This document shows positions 7,667 through 17,035 of a DNA stretch of 64,000 bases, in pieces. This stretch comes from an uncultured Bacteroidales bacterium (GTDB lineage: Bacteria > Bacteroidota > Bacteroidia > Bacteroidales > Bacteroidaceae), in the NCBI GenBank assembly GCA_902799355.1, contig CADCAG010000005.1, positions 1 through 64,000 on the forward strand, in the 5' to 3' direction. Position 1 is the stretch's first letter. The number at the start of each line of letters is the position of its first letter. The position numbers and the translations under genes are program-made. Below the pieces are notes generated by a model. It saw nothing but the letters and a program-made list of their open reading frames with translations, was not told the DNA's origin and made no database searches.

Positions 7667-9535
7667 CTATTTTCCTTTTGCAAATTGTCCGAAATACTTG
7701 AGACTGGTGTCACGCCACTCACGGGCATTCTCCACCTGGTGTTGCAGACGCTCGTCGACTTCACGCCAGCGCTGCTCGTCAATATAGTGACGCATTTTGT
7801 AACGCCAGGTTATCTGCATGGCTTCAACGAGCACCACACCTTCATGGTACTCTGCCTGCATTGCCTCCCACAAAGTGCTTCCGTCCTTCATCTTATAGTC
7901 CCAAGGCACATGATGGAACCAAAGCAGCAAATCCTCCGGACAGGTTGCGATGTTATCATACATACGACCTATCTCCTTGCGATACTGGCTGACAGCATCG
8001 GTACCTTTCGACGAACGGTCAAAGCCTACGCCCTGCTTGTCGGCCTTGTGATAGTAGACGGGACACCACTCCAGCGGATAGCTGGCAATGAAGCCATCAG
8101 GTTCGGGACCGTAATGGTGGTCGAACTTGAAGATGTGGTGTAAGCCCAGTGGCATCATATACTTCACACAAGCCTCACGACTCTCCTCCATGATGCTTGT
8201 CATCTGACGGATAAAGTCAGCATCATTGGTAAAGGTCTGCCGCAGCCACTCACGGGCAATCTTATCACTGGTCAGTGACGGGTTCCATGCCAGACGGCCA
8301 AAGGCATACCAGTTAGCCTGTGAGAAATGGTGACCACACCAGTTGCGGTCCAGTCCGATATTGGCCACACCGGCAATACCTTTCAAACTCCTAGGATTCA
8401 CCTGTGAGAAGAACTCCTTCCACATGGGAGCCAGATAGACCAAATGGCGCGACTGGCCAAGATACTCCTGGGTAATCTGCAACTCCACCATGTTGGGTGT
8501 CTGCTTGATCTGGTCGAAGATAGGACTGTATGGCTCGCGCGGCTGGAAGTCCAACGGACCGTTCTTGGTCTGTAGGATGACATTGTCGCGGAACTGGCCA
8601 TCCAGTGGCTTGAACTCCGAGACGGCCTGCTTCACACGGTCTTCACCCTTGTGGTTGGCACCATAGACGAAGCAACGCCACATGACGATGCCTTTGTAAG
8701 GCTTCAGCGCGTCAGCCAGCATATTGGCACCATCGGCATGACTACGCTTGTAGTCGCCAGGGCCAGGCTGTCCCTCACTGTTGGCCTTCACAAGGAAACC
8801 ACCAAAGTCGGGAATCAGCTTGTAGATTTCCTTGGCTTTATTCTTCCACCATTTGGCTACCGACTTGTCCAGCGGGTCTGCCGTCTTGGTATCTCCCAGT
8901 GCCATCGGTGAGGCGAAGTTGATAGACAGATACACCTTGATATTGTATGGACGCAGGATGTCAGCAATCTTCTTCACCTCCTTCAGATAAGGAGCCGTCA
9001 GCATCTTGGGAGATGCATTGACATTGTTCAGCACAGTACCATTGATGCCGATAGAAGCATTGGCACGGGCGTACTCCTTAATAAGTTGAGCGTTGAAAGT
9101 GACAATCTGATTGTTTTCCTGTTTCCAGAAGATGCTCTCACCAGCATAGCCACGCTCAATGCTGCCGTCGAGGTTGTCCCAATGGTTCAGCAAACGCAAG
9201 TCGTACATAGGATGCGTCTCCATATTGGTATCGCCACGCAGCAGGGCATAGGTACCATACAACAGACCAGCCTCACGACGGGCAGAGAGCGTAGAGCCAT
9301 CAAAGCGGTAGCCGTCGTCATCGGGCATCGTTGCGTCGAGCTTGAGGGCGATATGGGCACCTTGATAGTAGGTTTCTAACTCCTGTTTGGCAATGTCGAT
9401 GGTGGGCGACTTGCTGTCGCAGACCACCTTAGCTTTGTTGACGGGCTGATAGCGCAGCCATAGTTGATGGCCATCCTCAGCACTGATGCTGACGGTGGCC
9501 ATGATAGTAAATAATGATATTAACAGTTGCTTCAT
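7667..9535 (-). CDS. GH67 alpha-glucuronidase
   Basis: The 622-residue protein should remove 4-O-methyl-glucuronic acid from the ends of xylo-oligosaccharides, probably in the periplasm. It has a signal peptide (MKQLLISLFTIMATVSISA), the GH67 N-domain (GLLYGTYALLR, LRLLNHWDNLDGSIERGYAG) and the catalytic residues in conserved contexts: Glu near 254 in KANSEGQPGP, Asp near 328 in PLDFQPREP and Glu near 356 in ITQEYLGQ. The spacing of these three matches the known acid/base pattern of the family. It starts 9 bp after the GH3 stop and ends 3 bp before GH97, so the three are cotranscribed. It is slightly shorter than many GH67 enzymes but complete. Confidence 0.93.
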   Translation of the reverse strand: MKQLLISLFTIMATVSISAEDGHQLWLRYQPVNKAKVVCDSKSPTIDIAKQELETYYQGAHIALKLDATMPDDDGYRFDGSTLSARREAGLLYGTYALLRGDTNMETHPMYDLRLLNHWDNLDGSIERGYAGESIFWKQENNQIVTFNAQLIKEYARANASIGINGTVLNNVNASPKMLTAPYLKEVKKIADILRPYNIKVYLSINFASPMALGDTKTADPLDKSVAKWWKNKAKEIYKLIPDFGGFLVKANSEGQPGPGDYKRSHADGANMLADALKPYKGIVMWRCFVYGANHKGEDRVKQAVSEFKPLDGQFRDNVILQTKNGPLDFQPREPYSPIFDQIKQTPNMVELQITQEYLGQSRHLVYLAPMWKEFFSQVNPRSLKGIAGVANIGLDRNWCGHHFSQANWYAFGRLAWNPSLTSDKIAREWLRQTFTNDADFIRQMTSIMEESREACVKYMMPLGLHHIFKFDHHYGPEPDGFIASYPLEWCPVYYHKADKQGVGFDRSSKGTDAVSQYRKEIGRMYDNIATCPEDLLLWFHHVPWDYKMKDGSTLWEAMQAEYHEGVVLVEAMQITWRYKMRHYIDEQRWREVDERLQHQVENAREWRDTSLKYFGQFAKGK

Positions 9536-9544
9536 GATAGGGTT

Positions 9545-11896
9545 TTATTGCTTCAAAAGGTTGAGGGGCTGCTGCGGAGCCAGTGCATTAGAGGTCTTTT
9601 CCGTATATTCCTTCAGTGCCAGAGGCAGGGTAGCCTTGATGTCACGACTTGAGAAACCAATACGGAAGGTATAGGTACCGGCCTCTGTCAGCCACTGTGA
9701 GGCAGCCTCGTCGAAGCTGGCCAGATCACGAAGCAAGAGACTCATGGTCAGTGTCTGGCTCTCACCTGGTTTCAACTCACGGGTCTTAGCAAAGGCCTTC
9801 AACTCCTGAGCGGGCTTCTCCAGCTTGCCTTTCGGTGCCTGCACATAAACCTGTACGACTTCCTTACCTGCTACGCTACCAGTATTCTTCACGGTAACGG
9901 TGACATCAACCATATTGCCACGGCTCTTTACTGTGGGCTTTGAAAGGTCAAAAGTGGTATAGCTGAGACCAAAGCCGAACGGATAGGCCACCTCGCGGTT
10001 GAAGGTATCGAAGAAACGATAACCTACATAGATGTCCTCCTCATGGTTGGTATAGGCGTGTCCAGGAATAGGCATCTTGTTGCCTACCATCAGCTCAAAG
10101 GTATAGTCATCGAGACTGCCTGGGAAGTTCTTTGTCGAGGCATGGTCTGTAGCAGCGATAGGCCATGTCATGGTGAGTTTAGCAGAAGGATTCACCTTAC
10201 CTGTCAGGATGTCGGCAATCGAGTTGCCACCCTCCTCACCTGGCTGCCAAGCACAGAGGATAGCGTCAGGATAGCCGCTCCATGATGCTGTCTCAATAAC
10301 AGAACCACTATTGATAATGACGATGACGGGTTTTCCAACAGCATGGAAAGCGTTGCATACATCAGTGATGAGCGCACGCTCCTCAGGAATCAGGTTGAAC
10401 TCCGTCTCGATATCGCGGTCGATACCCTCGCCAGCCTGACGGCCAATGGTGATGATGGCTGCATCGGCAGCCTGTACTTCCTTGTTGATGGCGATGGGTG
10501 ACAGTCCGATTTCAGGATATTTCTGCTGACCCATCATCTCTATCTGGAACCACTTGGCAGGGTGACGCTCTGCCTGGAACTTCACACGGGCATAGTCGAT
10601 GTATTTACGATAGATCTCTGTCAGTGTGGGCGATGCCTGGATACCGATATTCTTCAGACCCTGAAGCATGTCGACAACATAAGGTGGATGTACACATCCT
10701 GAACCCGTACCACCACTGAGGAAGTCATATGAGTTCTCGCCAAAGAGCGCTACGGTCTTGATGGCACCAGACTTCCAAGGCAGCACACCGTTGTTCTTCA
10801 GCAGTACGATACCCTCGGTAGCACTCTGACGCGTAATCAGGGCGTGTGCCTCCAAATCAGGCTTGTTGGTAGCCGGATATTTGTTGAAGCTGGGCGTCTT
10901 GACAATATATTCCAGCATGCGACGTACGTTGCGGTCGACATCAGCAATATTGAGTTTGCCACTCTTGACGCCATCGATAATCTCCTGAATCTGTGCTGGC
11001 TGACCAGGTTCCATCAGGTCGTTGCCGGCCTGTACCTCGGTAATTGTGGGCAGACCCTCACGGATACCAATCCAGTCGGTCATCACAATACCTTTGAAGC
11101 CCCAGTCATCACGCAGAATCTTGGTTAGGAGGTCGTGGTTACCCATCGAGAACTGACCATTCACCTTGTTATACGACGCCATGATCGTCCATGGGTCACT
11201 CTCGCGAACAGCAATCTCAAAGCCGCGCAAGTATATCTCACGGGCAGCACGTTGGCTGACACGCTCGTCTACGCTGGTACGGTCGGTCTCCTGTGAGTTA
11301 ACAGCAAAATGCTTGGCAGAGACGCCCGCTCCCTGACTCTGAACGCCCTGAATATAAGCAGCAGCAATCTTACCTGTCAACAGGGGATCCTCACTGTAAT
11401 ATTCGAAGTTACGGCCACACAGCGGATTACGGTGCAGGTTCATACCTGGGCCGAGGATGACGTCACATCGATATTCCTTGGTCTCGTTACCGATGGCTTC
11501 ACCTACCTTCTTCACCAGCTCTGTGTTCCATGTGGATGCCAGACAGGTGCCGATGGGGAATGCGGTAGCATAGTAAGTCTGGCTGGTACCCTTACGAGTG
11601 GGATCAATACGTACTCCGGCAGGACCGTCAGTCAGTACGGTGGCAGGAATACCCAGACGTGGAATTGCTGGTGATGTGCCGGCAGCACCTGCCACGAGGT
11701 CAGCCTCGCCACCTACCACGGCACCAGTACCGAAGAAGTTGTTAGCACCGCCAACCAATAGTTTGGCTTTCTCTTCCAGAGTCATCGCCTGCAATACCTC
11801 ATCAATGTTGTCGGCACGCAGTTGAGGAGTTTGAGCTTTCATTGTCATAGTCGTTGTTAGTAAGGCTGTCAAGCCCAGAATAATAAAACGTCTCAT
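9545..11896 (-). CDS. GH3 beta-glucosidase / beta-xylosidase
   Basis: This GH3 enzyme of about 783 residues starts with a signal peptide (MRRFIILGLTALLTTTMTM). The first domain has KHFAVNSQETDRTSVDER and the nucleophile motif GIVMTDWIG with Asp near residue 273; the second domain has GIVLLKNNGVLPW and the third a C-terminal Fn3-like fold (PFGFGLSYTTF, KEVVQVYVQAP). GH3 enzymes release single beta-linked glucose or xylose units; beside GH67 and an esterase, xylo-oligosaccharides are a likely substrate, which is inference. I prefer the ATG at 11896 (or 11902): the longer in-frame start at 11938 would lie almost on the promoter box at 11954-11961. It is the first gene of the minus-strand glycosidase operon. 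Confidence 0.9.
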   Translation of the reverse strand: MRRFIILGLTALLTTTMTMKAQTPQLRADNIDEVLQAMTLEEKAKLLVGGANNFFGTGAVVGGEADLVAGAAGTSPAIPRLGIPATVLTDGPAGVRIDPTRKGTSQTYYATAFPIGTCLASTWNTELVKKVGEAIGNETKEYRCDVILGPGMNLHRNPLCGRNFEYYSEDPLLTGKIAAAYIQGVQSQGAGVSAKHFAVNSQETDRTSVDERVSQRAAREIYLRGFEIAVRESDPWTIMASYNKVNGQFSMGNHDLLTKILRDDWGFKGIVMTDWIGIREGLPTITEVQAGNDLMEPGQPAQIQEIIDGVKSGKLNIADVDRNVRRMLEYIVKTPSFNKYPATNKPDLEAHALITRQSATEGIVLLKNNGVLPWKSGAIKTVALFGENSYDFLSGGTGSGCVHPPYVVDMLQGLKNIGIQASPTLTEIYRKYIDYARVKFQAERHPAKWFQIEMMGQQKYPEIGLSPIAINKEVQAADAAIITIGRQAGEGIDRDIETEFNLIPEERALITDVCNAFHAVGKPVIVIINSGSVIETASWSGYPDAILCAWQPGEEGGNSIADILTGKVNPSAKLTMTWPIAATDHASTKNFPGSLDDYTFELMVGNKMPIPGHAYTNHEEDIYVGYRFFDTFNREVAYPFGFGLSYTTFDLSKPTVKSRGNMVDVTVTVKNTGSVAGKEVVQVYVQAPKGKLEKPAQELKAFAKTRELKPGESQTLTMSLLLRDLASFDEAASQWLTEAGTYTFRIGFSSRDIKATLPLALKEYTEKTSNALAPQQPLNLLKQ

Positions 11897-11953
11897 AATC
11901 ATATAATTGTTTATTAGTTTTGTTATGTTGTAGGTCATCGCGTAATCAGTTTA

Positions 11954-11984
11954 CAAATGTACACTTTTTCTGTGACATGACCAA
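11954..11984 (-). promoter_or_regulatory. Promoter of the GH3-GH67-GH97 operon
   Basis: Read on minus, a TTG (11982-11984) is followed after exactly 20 bases by TACATTTG (11954-11961), a perfect Bacteroidetes promoter. It lies back-to-back with the esterase promoter, about 40 bp apart. Confidence 0.75.
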
Positions 11985-12001
11985 ATTTTCATGGTTTTTA
12001 T

Positions 12002-12032
12002 TTGTTTTTTTCTACGTTTTAAGCTACCTTTG
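12002..12032 (+). promoter_or_regulatory. Promoter of the carbohydrate esterase gene
   Basis: TTG (12002-12004), 20 bases, then TACCTTTG (12025-12032). The leader to the ATG at 12063 would be about 25 bases. Confidence 0.75.
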
Positions 12033-12062
12033 CGTCACAAAAAGAAATACTACCAGAAAACT

Positions 12063-13523
12063 ATGAATAAGAAAGTACTATTTTTTGCGATGTTGATGGC
12101 TGTAGCCACAACTGTGCAGGCCAAGGTGCGTCTGCCCCACATGATTAGTGACAACATGATAATCCAGCAGCAGACCGATGTGCGTCTGTGGGGCTGGGCA
12201 AAAGCTGGCAAGAAGGTGACGGCAACTGTATCGTGGTCAGCACAGAAAGTGGAAGTCAAAGCTGACAAACAAGGACGTTGGCTATTGACGGTGAAGTCTC
12301 CCCAGGCCTCTTACGAACCATTAAGCATCACATTTGACGATGGTGACGGAAAGGTTACCATCAACAATATACTCGCTGGCGAGGTGTGGGTATGTGCCGG
12401 TCAGTCGAATATGGAGATGCCTGTCAAGGGCTTTGGTATGTGTCCTGTCAAAGACTACAACCATCATGTGGTGGATGCCGTCAACTCCAAGGGCGTCCGC
12501 AGCCTTAAGATTCCCAGCATCATGAGTAGCAAGCCGTTGGATGATGCCAACTGTGAATGGCGCCCATGCTCACCCAAGACAGTCGGAGAGTTCTCTGCCA
12601 CTGGTTATTTCTTTGCCCGCCTGTTGAGTCGCACCCTCGACATTCCCGTAGGCATCATCGAGGCTAACAAAGGAGGTACGCGTGTAGAGAGTTGGCTGAC
12701 CAAGGAAAACTTAGAGAAATATACCAGCGACCCCACCGACTCAGTGGCTATCTGCAAGAAATGGCCGGAGTGGGATTATCACCGCTCGCTCTTATGGGGC
12801 AACGGCACCTTCAATCCCATCCTGAACTATACCGTAAAAGGAATTATCTACTATCAGGGCTGTTCGAATGTCGGTGACCCTGGCGACCAGTATTCACAGC
12901 GCATGAAGCTGCTGGTTGAACAGTGGCGCAGCCAGTTCAAGCTCGGCGAGATACCTTTCTACTTCGTACAGATAGCTCCTTGGGCGTATGACGATGGCGA
13001 CGTCAATGCCATCAGTGGCGCCCTGCTACGTGAACAGCAGTTCAAGGCCGCTCAGCAGATTCCCAACAGTTCGCTGGTATGCACCAACGACCTCGTCTAT
13101 CCTTACGAATATTCCCAGATACACCCCACCCAGAAGCAAGGAGTGGGTGAACGCCTGGCCTTCACCGCACTGAATCGTGACTACGGCTATGAGACCATCC
13201 AGTACAAGAGTTCTTCCTACAAGGATATGACTATCAAGAATGACACGGTCTTCATCCACACCCAGGACAACTACTGGTGTGACGCTCCTTTCGAGCAGAT
13301 GCAGGGCTTTGAGGTGGCTGGCGAGGACCGTGTGTTCCATCCCGCTGAAGCCAGACATTTCTGGCAAGCCGGTGGTGGCTACTGGGACGAGGCCATTGCC
13401 ATCACCTCTCCCAACGTCAAGAAGCCTGTGGCAGTGCGCTATTGCTTTAAGAACTTCCAATTGGGTAATGTCAAGAACGGTGGCAACCTACCTTTATTCC
13501 CCTTTAGAACAGACAACTGGTAA
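12063..13523 (+). CDS. SGNH-type carbohydrate esterase (sialate O-acetylesterase-like, SASA family)
   Basis: The 486-residue exported protein starts at 12063 with MNKKVLFFAMLMAVATTVQA, a signal peptide; the longer open frame from 11991 overlaps the promoter and is not used. It opens with the beta-sandwich typical of this group (LPHMISDNMIIQQ, VRLWGWA). The esterase part has the block I motif CAGQSNME with Ser near residue 114, GYFFARLL, a GCSNVGD loop and the block V His in IHPTQKQGVGERL near 352. The family removes O-acetyl groups from sialic acid or from xylan; the divergent GH67/GH3 operon makes acetylated xylan fragments the more likely substrate here. Its stop overlaps the start of the NUDIX gene (TAATG). 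Confidence 0.88.
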   Translation: MNKKVLFFAMLMAVATTVQAKVRLPHMISDNMIIQQQTDVRLWGWAKAGKKVTATVSWSAQKVEVKADKQGRWLLTVKSPQASYEPLSITFDDGDGKVTINNILAGEVWVCAGQSNMEMPVKGFGMCPVKDYNHHVVDAVNSKGVRSLKIPSIMSSKPLDDANCEWRPCSPKTVGEFSATGYFFARLLSRTLDIPVGIIEANKGGTRVESWLTKENLEKYTSDPTDSVAICKKWPEWDYHRSLLWGNGTFNPILNYTVKGIIYYQGCSNVGDPGDQYSQRMKLLVEQWRSQFKLGEIPFYFVQIAPWAYDDGDVNAISGALLREQQFKAAQQIPNSSLVCTNDLVYPYEYSQIHPTQKQGVGERLAFTALNRDYGYETIQYKSSSYKDMTIKNDTVFIHTQDNYWCDAPFEQMQGFEVAGEDRVFHPAEARHFWQAGGGYWDEAIAITSPNVKKPVAVRYCFKNFQLGNVKNGGNLPLFPFRTDNW

Positions 13524-14056
13524 TGGAACACCCCTTAGAGAAATTCAAATACTGTCCCGTATGCGGCAGCAAGCATTTTGAGGTCAACAACTTCAAGAGC
13601 AAGAAGTGTCTGGACTGTGGCTTCACGTACTATGCCAATCCGTGCTCTGCTACTGCTGCTTTTATCGTCAACGACCGTGACGAGTTGCTGGTGGTACGGC
13701 GTGCCAAGGAGCCTGCCAAAGGAACCCTTGACCTGCCCGGTGGCTTTTGCGACATGTATGAAACGGTGGAGGAAGGCATGCGGCGCGAGATCAAAGAAGA
13801 GACGGGTCTCGATGTCAAAAACATCGAGTACCTCTTTTCATCTCCCAATGTCTACATGTACAGCGGCATGGGTGTCCATACCCTTGACATGGACTTCCTT
13901 GTTCGTGTTCACTGCGATTCTGTCGCCGTGAAAGCTGCAGACGATGCAGCCGAGGCTCTCTGGATACCTATTAACAAAGTTAATCCCGCCGAGTTTGGAC
14001 TGACAAGCATCCGAAATGCTGTCATCCGTTTTTTGACAGAAACGTTAAGAAAATAA
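13523..14056 (+). CDS. NUDIX hydrolase with N-terminal zinc ribbon
   Basis: The 177-residue protein has two CxxC pairs (CPVCG near residue 11 and CLDCG near 31), a zinc ribbon, followed by a NUDIX fold. The NUDIX box runs from about residue 73 to 95: Gly-Gly, then Glu, then RREIKEETGL, with all metal-binding Glu residues present. The closest known types are NADH pyrophosphatase (NudC) and ADP-ribose pyrophosphatase relatives, so it probably hydrolyses a nucleoside diphosphate linked to another group, but the substrate cannot be read from sequence. The start overlaps the esterase stop by one base (TAATG), so it is translated from the same message. Confidence 0.87.
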   Translation: MEHPLEKFKYCPVCGSKHFEVNNFKSKKCLDCGFTYYANPCSATAAFIVNDRDELLVVRRAKEPAKGTLDLPGGFCDMYETVEEGMRREIKEETGLDVKNIEYLFSSPNVYMYSGMGVHTLDMDFLVRVHCDSVAVKAADDAAEALWIPINKVNPAEFGLTSIRNAVIRFLTETLRK

Positions 14057-14097
14057 AAAAACTACTATATAAATAAGGTGTAACCAAAACTTTTGCT

Positions 14098-14105
14098 TAC
14101 TTTTG
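14098..14105 (+). promoter_or_regulatory. -7 box for topA
   Basis: TACTTTTG, 63 bases before the topA ATG at 14169, matches TAnnTTTG. No TTG is found at the usual -33 spacing. Confidence 0.55.
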
Positions 14106-14168
14106 CCGCCCGAAAGTCGACATAAGTCCACTTTTCAGTTTTCAGAAAATATAAAGCAAACAAGAAAT

Positions 14169-16472
14169 ATGCAAAAGAATTTGGTGATAGTAGAGTCTCC
14201 TGCCAAGGCAAAAACGATTGAGAAATTCCTGGGCAGTGACTATAAGGTAATGTCGAGCTACGGCCACATCCGCGACTTGAAAAAGAAGGAGATGAGTATC
14301 GATACCGGTACGCTCGAACCTGAATACGAGATTCCTGAAGAGAAAGAGAAACTCGTCAAGGAATTGAAAAGCAACGCACAGAAGGCAGAGAAGGTCTGGC
14401 TCGCATCCGATGAAGACCGCGAGGGAGAAGCCATCTCATGGCACCTGTGTGAGGTATTGGGACTGGACGAAGAGAAAACCAACCGTATCGTATTCCACGA
14501 GATTACCAAGCCTGCCATACTGAAAGCCATTGAGACACCGCGACATCTGGATATGAACCTGGTGAATGCTCAGCAGGCTCGTCGCGTGCTCGACCGTCTA
14601 GTCGGTTTCAAGTTGTCGCCAGTACTGTGGCGCAAGGTGAAGCCCGCCTTGTCAGCAGGACGTGTACAGAGCGTTGCCGTGCGTCTTATTGTTGAGCGCG
14701 AGCGCGAGATTCAGAATTTCCAGAGCGAGGCATACTATAGTGTCGCTGGCATCTTTGCCATCACCAATGCCGATGGTTCTCAGACAGAGGTAAAGGCCAC
14801 CTTGGCTCAGCGTCTGAAGACTCACGAAGAGGTAGAGCAGTTCCTGCAGAAATGTGTCGATGCCACCTATGCTGTTGAGTCTGTCAGCAAGAAACCGCTG
14901 AAGCGCACCCCCGCACCTCCTTTCACCACCTCTACATTGCAGCAGGAAGCCGCCCGTAAGTTGGGATTTACCGTATCACAGACGATGATGGTTGCCCAGC
15001 ACCTCTATGAACACGGACAAATCACCTACATGCGTACTGACTCTGTGAACCTGTCAGGTCTGTGTCTCAATGCCAGCAAAGAAGAGATTGTAAAGCTCTA
15101 TGGTGAGGAATATAGCAAGGTACGTAAGTATCATACCAGTTCAAAGGGTGCCCAGGAGGCTCACGAGGCTATCCGTCCTACCTATATGGACCGTACAGAG
15201 ATTGAGGGTACCGCACAGGAGCGCAAGCTCTATGAGCTGATTTGGAAGCGTACCATCGCTTGTCAGATGGCTGACGCAGAAATAGAGAAGACCACCGTCA
15301 ACATTTCTATCAGTGGTACTGATGAGCAGTTCGTAGCCCAGGGAGAGGTTATCAAGTTCGATGGCTTCTTCAAGGTTTATCGCGAGTCTATCGACGACGA
15401 AGAGAACCAGGAGGAAGAAAGCCATATCCTGCCACCATTGAAGAAAGGCATGGCACTGACCCGTCGTGAGATACAGGCTACTGAGCGTTTCAGCCAGGGT
15501 CCTCAGCGCTATACGGAAGCATCTCTGGTACACAAGCTGGAAGAGCTGGGCATTGGTCGCCCGTCAACATACGCTCCCACCATCTCTACCATCCAGCAGC
15601 GCGAATACGTGCACAAGGGTGACAAGAAGGGTGAGGAGCGCAGCTACACCATCGATACGCTGAAAGGTAAGCTCATCACACAGAAGACACGTAAGGAGAT
15701 GGCTGGCTCTGACAAGGGTAAGCTGCTCCCCTCAGATATCGGTATCGTCGTCAACGACTTCCTGATGAAGTATTTCCCCACCATCATGGATTATAACTTC
15801 ACGGCTAAGGTCGAGCAGGACTTCGATAAGATTGCCGAGGGCACTGAGTCGTGGACAGGCATGCTGAAAGGTTTCTATAAGAAGTTCGAGCCCACAGTGG
15901 AGAAGACCATGAATGCCCGTCAGGAGCGTAAGGCTGGTGAGCGTCAGTTGGGTAAAGATCCCAAGAGTGGTAAACCCGTCTTTGTCAAGATTGGTCGCTT
16001 CGGACCAGTGGTACAGATCGGTTCTGCTGAAGATACGGAGAAGCCCATGTTTGCGCAGCTACCCACTGAGAAGAGTATGGAAACGCTGACTCTGGAGGAA
16101 GCACTGGAACTGTTCCAGTTGCCACGTACCTTAGGCGATTTCGAGGGTTCACCCGTTGTTATCGGTGCCGGTCGCTTTGGACCATACATCTTACATCAGA
16201 AGAAATACACCTCACTGGCTAAAGGTACCGACCCCATGGCCATCACTCTTGAAGAAGCCATTGAGCTGATCAACGAGAAGCGCCAGCAGGAAAGCCAGAA
16301 GCACATGAAGATCTTTGTAGAAGATGCCAAACTGGAACTGCTCAACGGTCGCTACGGTCCCTATCTGGCCTACGATGGTAAGAACTATCGTATTCCAAAG
16401 AACTTGCACGCCAAGGCTGCGGAGTTGACATACACAGAGTGTATGGGCATCATAGAAAAACAGAAGAAATGA
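14169..16472 (+). CDS. topA: DNA topoisomerase I (type IA)
   Basis: The 767-residue enzyme relaxes negative supercoils by cutting one strand through a Tyr link. It shows the TOPRIM domain (LVIVESPAKAKTIEKFLG and SDEDREGEAISWHL), the cleavage Tyr near residue 287 in ITYMRTDSVNLS, and PTYAPTISTIQQR. After about residue 585 come topoisomerase C-terminal repeats, each with GRFGP or GRYGP followed by a Lys-rich strand, instead of the Cys4 zinc fingers of the E. coli enzyme. The open frame begins at 14103 with a non-ATG codon inside the promoter; the ATG at 14169 gives the family's usual MQKNLVIVESPAKA start. The stop overlaps the aroK start (ATGA). Confidence 0.95.
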   Translation: MQKNLVIVESPAKAKTIEKFLGSDYKVMSSYGHIRDLKKKEMSIDTGTLEPEYEIPEEKEKLVKELKSNAQKAEKVWLASDEDREGEAISWHLCEVLGLDEEKTNRIVFHEITKPAILKAIETPRHLDMNLVNAQQARRVLDRLVGFKLSPVLWRKVKPALSAGRVQSVAVRLIVEREREIQNFQSEAYYSVAGIFAITNADGSQTEVKATLAQRLKTHEEVEQFLQKCVDATYAVESVSKKPLKRTPAPPFTTSTLQQEAARKLGFTVSQTMMVAQHLYEHGQITYMRTDSVNLSGLCLNASKEEIVKLYGEEYSKVRKYHTSSKGAQEAHEAIRPTYMDRTEIEGTAQERKLYELIWKRTIACQMADAEIEKTTVNISISGTDEQFVAQGEVIKFDGFFKVYRESIDDEENQEEESHILPPLKKGMALTRREIQATERFSQGPQRYTEASLVHKLEELGIGRPSTYAPTISTIQQREYVHKGDKKGEERSYTIDTLKGKLITQKTRKEMAGSDKGKLLPSDIGIVVNDFLMKYFPTIMDYNFTAKVEQDFDKIAEGTESWTGMLKGFYKKFEPTVEKTMNARQERKAGERQLGKDPKSGKPVFVKIGRFGPVVQIGSAEDTEKPMFAQLPTEKSMETLTLEEALELFQLPRTLGDFEGSPVVIGAGRFGPYILHQKKYTSLAKGTDPMAITLEEAIELINEKRQQESQKHMKIFVEDAKLELLNGRYGPYLAYDGKNYRIPKNLHAKAAELTYTECMGIIEKQKK

Positions 16473-16996
16473 GGCGCATCATCCTGATAGGCTATATGGG
16501 GTCTGGCAAGACCACCGTGGGCAAAGCTCTCTCCAAGGAGACGGGCATGATGTTCTACGACCTCGACTGGTATATTGAGAGCCGCATGCGCAAAACCGTC
16601 TCGCAGATCTTTGCAGAGCGTGGCGAGGAAGGTTTCCGACAAATAGAATACAACATGCTGCATGAGGTGGCTGAGTTTGAGAATGTCATCATCAGTTGTG
16701 GTGGTGGAACGCCCTGCTTCTTCGACAACATGGATTATCTGAACCAACAGGGCGACGTCGTCTACCTGAAAGCCACTCCTGAGACACTCTACAAACACCT
16801 ACTGATGGCTAAGGTAGAGCGCCCACTGCTGAAAGACAAGAGTCCTGAGGAACTGATAGCTTACATCACGGAGCACCTGAAAGAGCGTACCCCTTTCTAT
16901 GAGAAAGCCCGCTATACACTGGATGTCAACGTGCTCGACAACTACGACAAGATAGCTGTCAGCGTAGAGCGCATCAAATCCTTACTATCCCTATAA
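16469..16996 (+). CDS. aroK: Shikimate kinase
   Basis: The 175-residue enzyme phosphorylates shikimate in the pathway to aromatic amino acids. It has the P-loop GYMGSGKTTVG at residues 8-18, the DLDWYIESR Asp motif that binds magnesium and shikimate, FRQIEYNML, and the substrate motif SCGGGTPCF. The ATG at 16469 overlaps the topA stop (ATGA) and gives a family-like MRRIILIGYMGSGK start; an earlier in-frame ATG at 16439 lies inside topA. It is followed by speA and argB, so aromatic and arginine-related metabolism share a unit. Confidence 0.94.
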   Translation: MRRIILIGYMGSGKTTVGKALSKETGMMFYDLDWYIESRMRKTVSQIFAERGEEGFRQIEYNMLHEVAEFENVIISCGGGTPCFFDNMDYLNQQGDVVYLKATPETLYKHLLMAKVERPLLKDKSPEELIAYITEHLKERTPFYEKARYTLDVNVLDNYDKIAVSVERIKSLLSL

Positions 16997-16997
16997 C

Positions 16998-17030
16998 CCA
17001 TATATCCCATTCACCCCATTATACCCATAA
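16998..17030. repeat. Degenerate CCCAT-type simple repeat between aroK and speA
   Basis: The 39-bp gap consists of imperfect copies of a word around CCCATTA / CCCATAT. It has no promoter box and carries no gene; it is one of several simple arrays at gene junctions in this window. Confidence 0.45.
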
Positions 17031-17035
17031 GAACT

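Noticed and set aside
11897-11938. Longer N-terminus for the GH3 enzyme from the ATG at 11938
   Set aside because: It would put the start only about 15 bases from the -7 box and would place a polar stretch before the signal peptide.
11991-12062. Longer N-terminus for the esterase
   Set aside because: It runs through the TACCTTTG box at 12025-12032; the ATG at 12063 starts a proper signal peptide.
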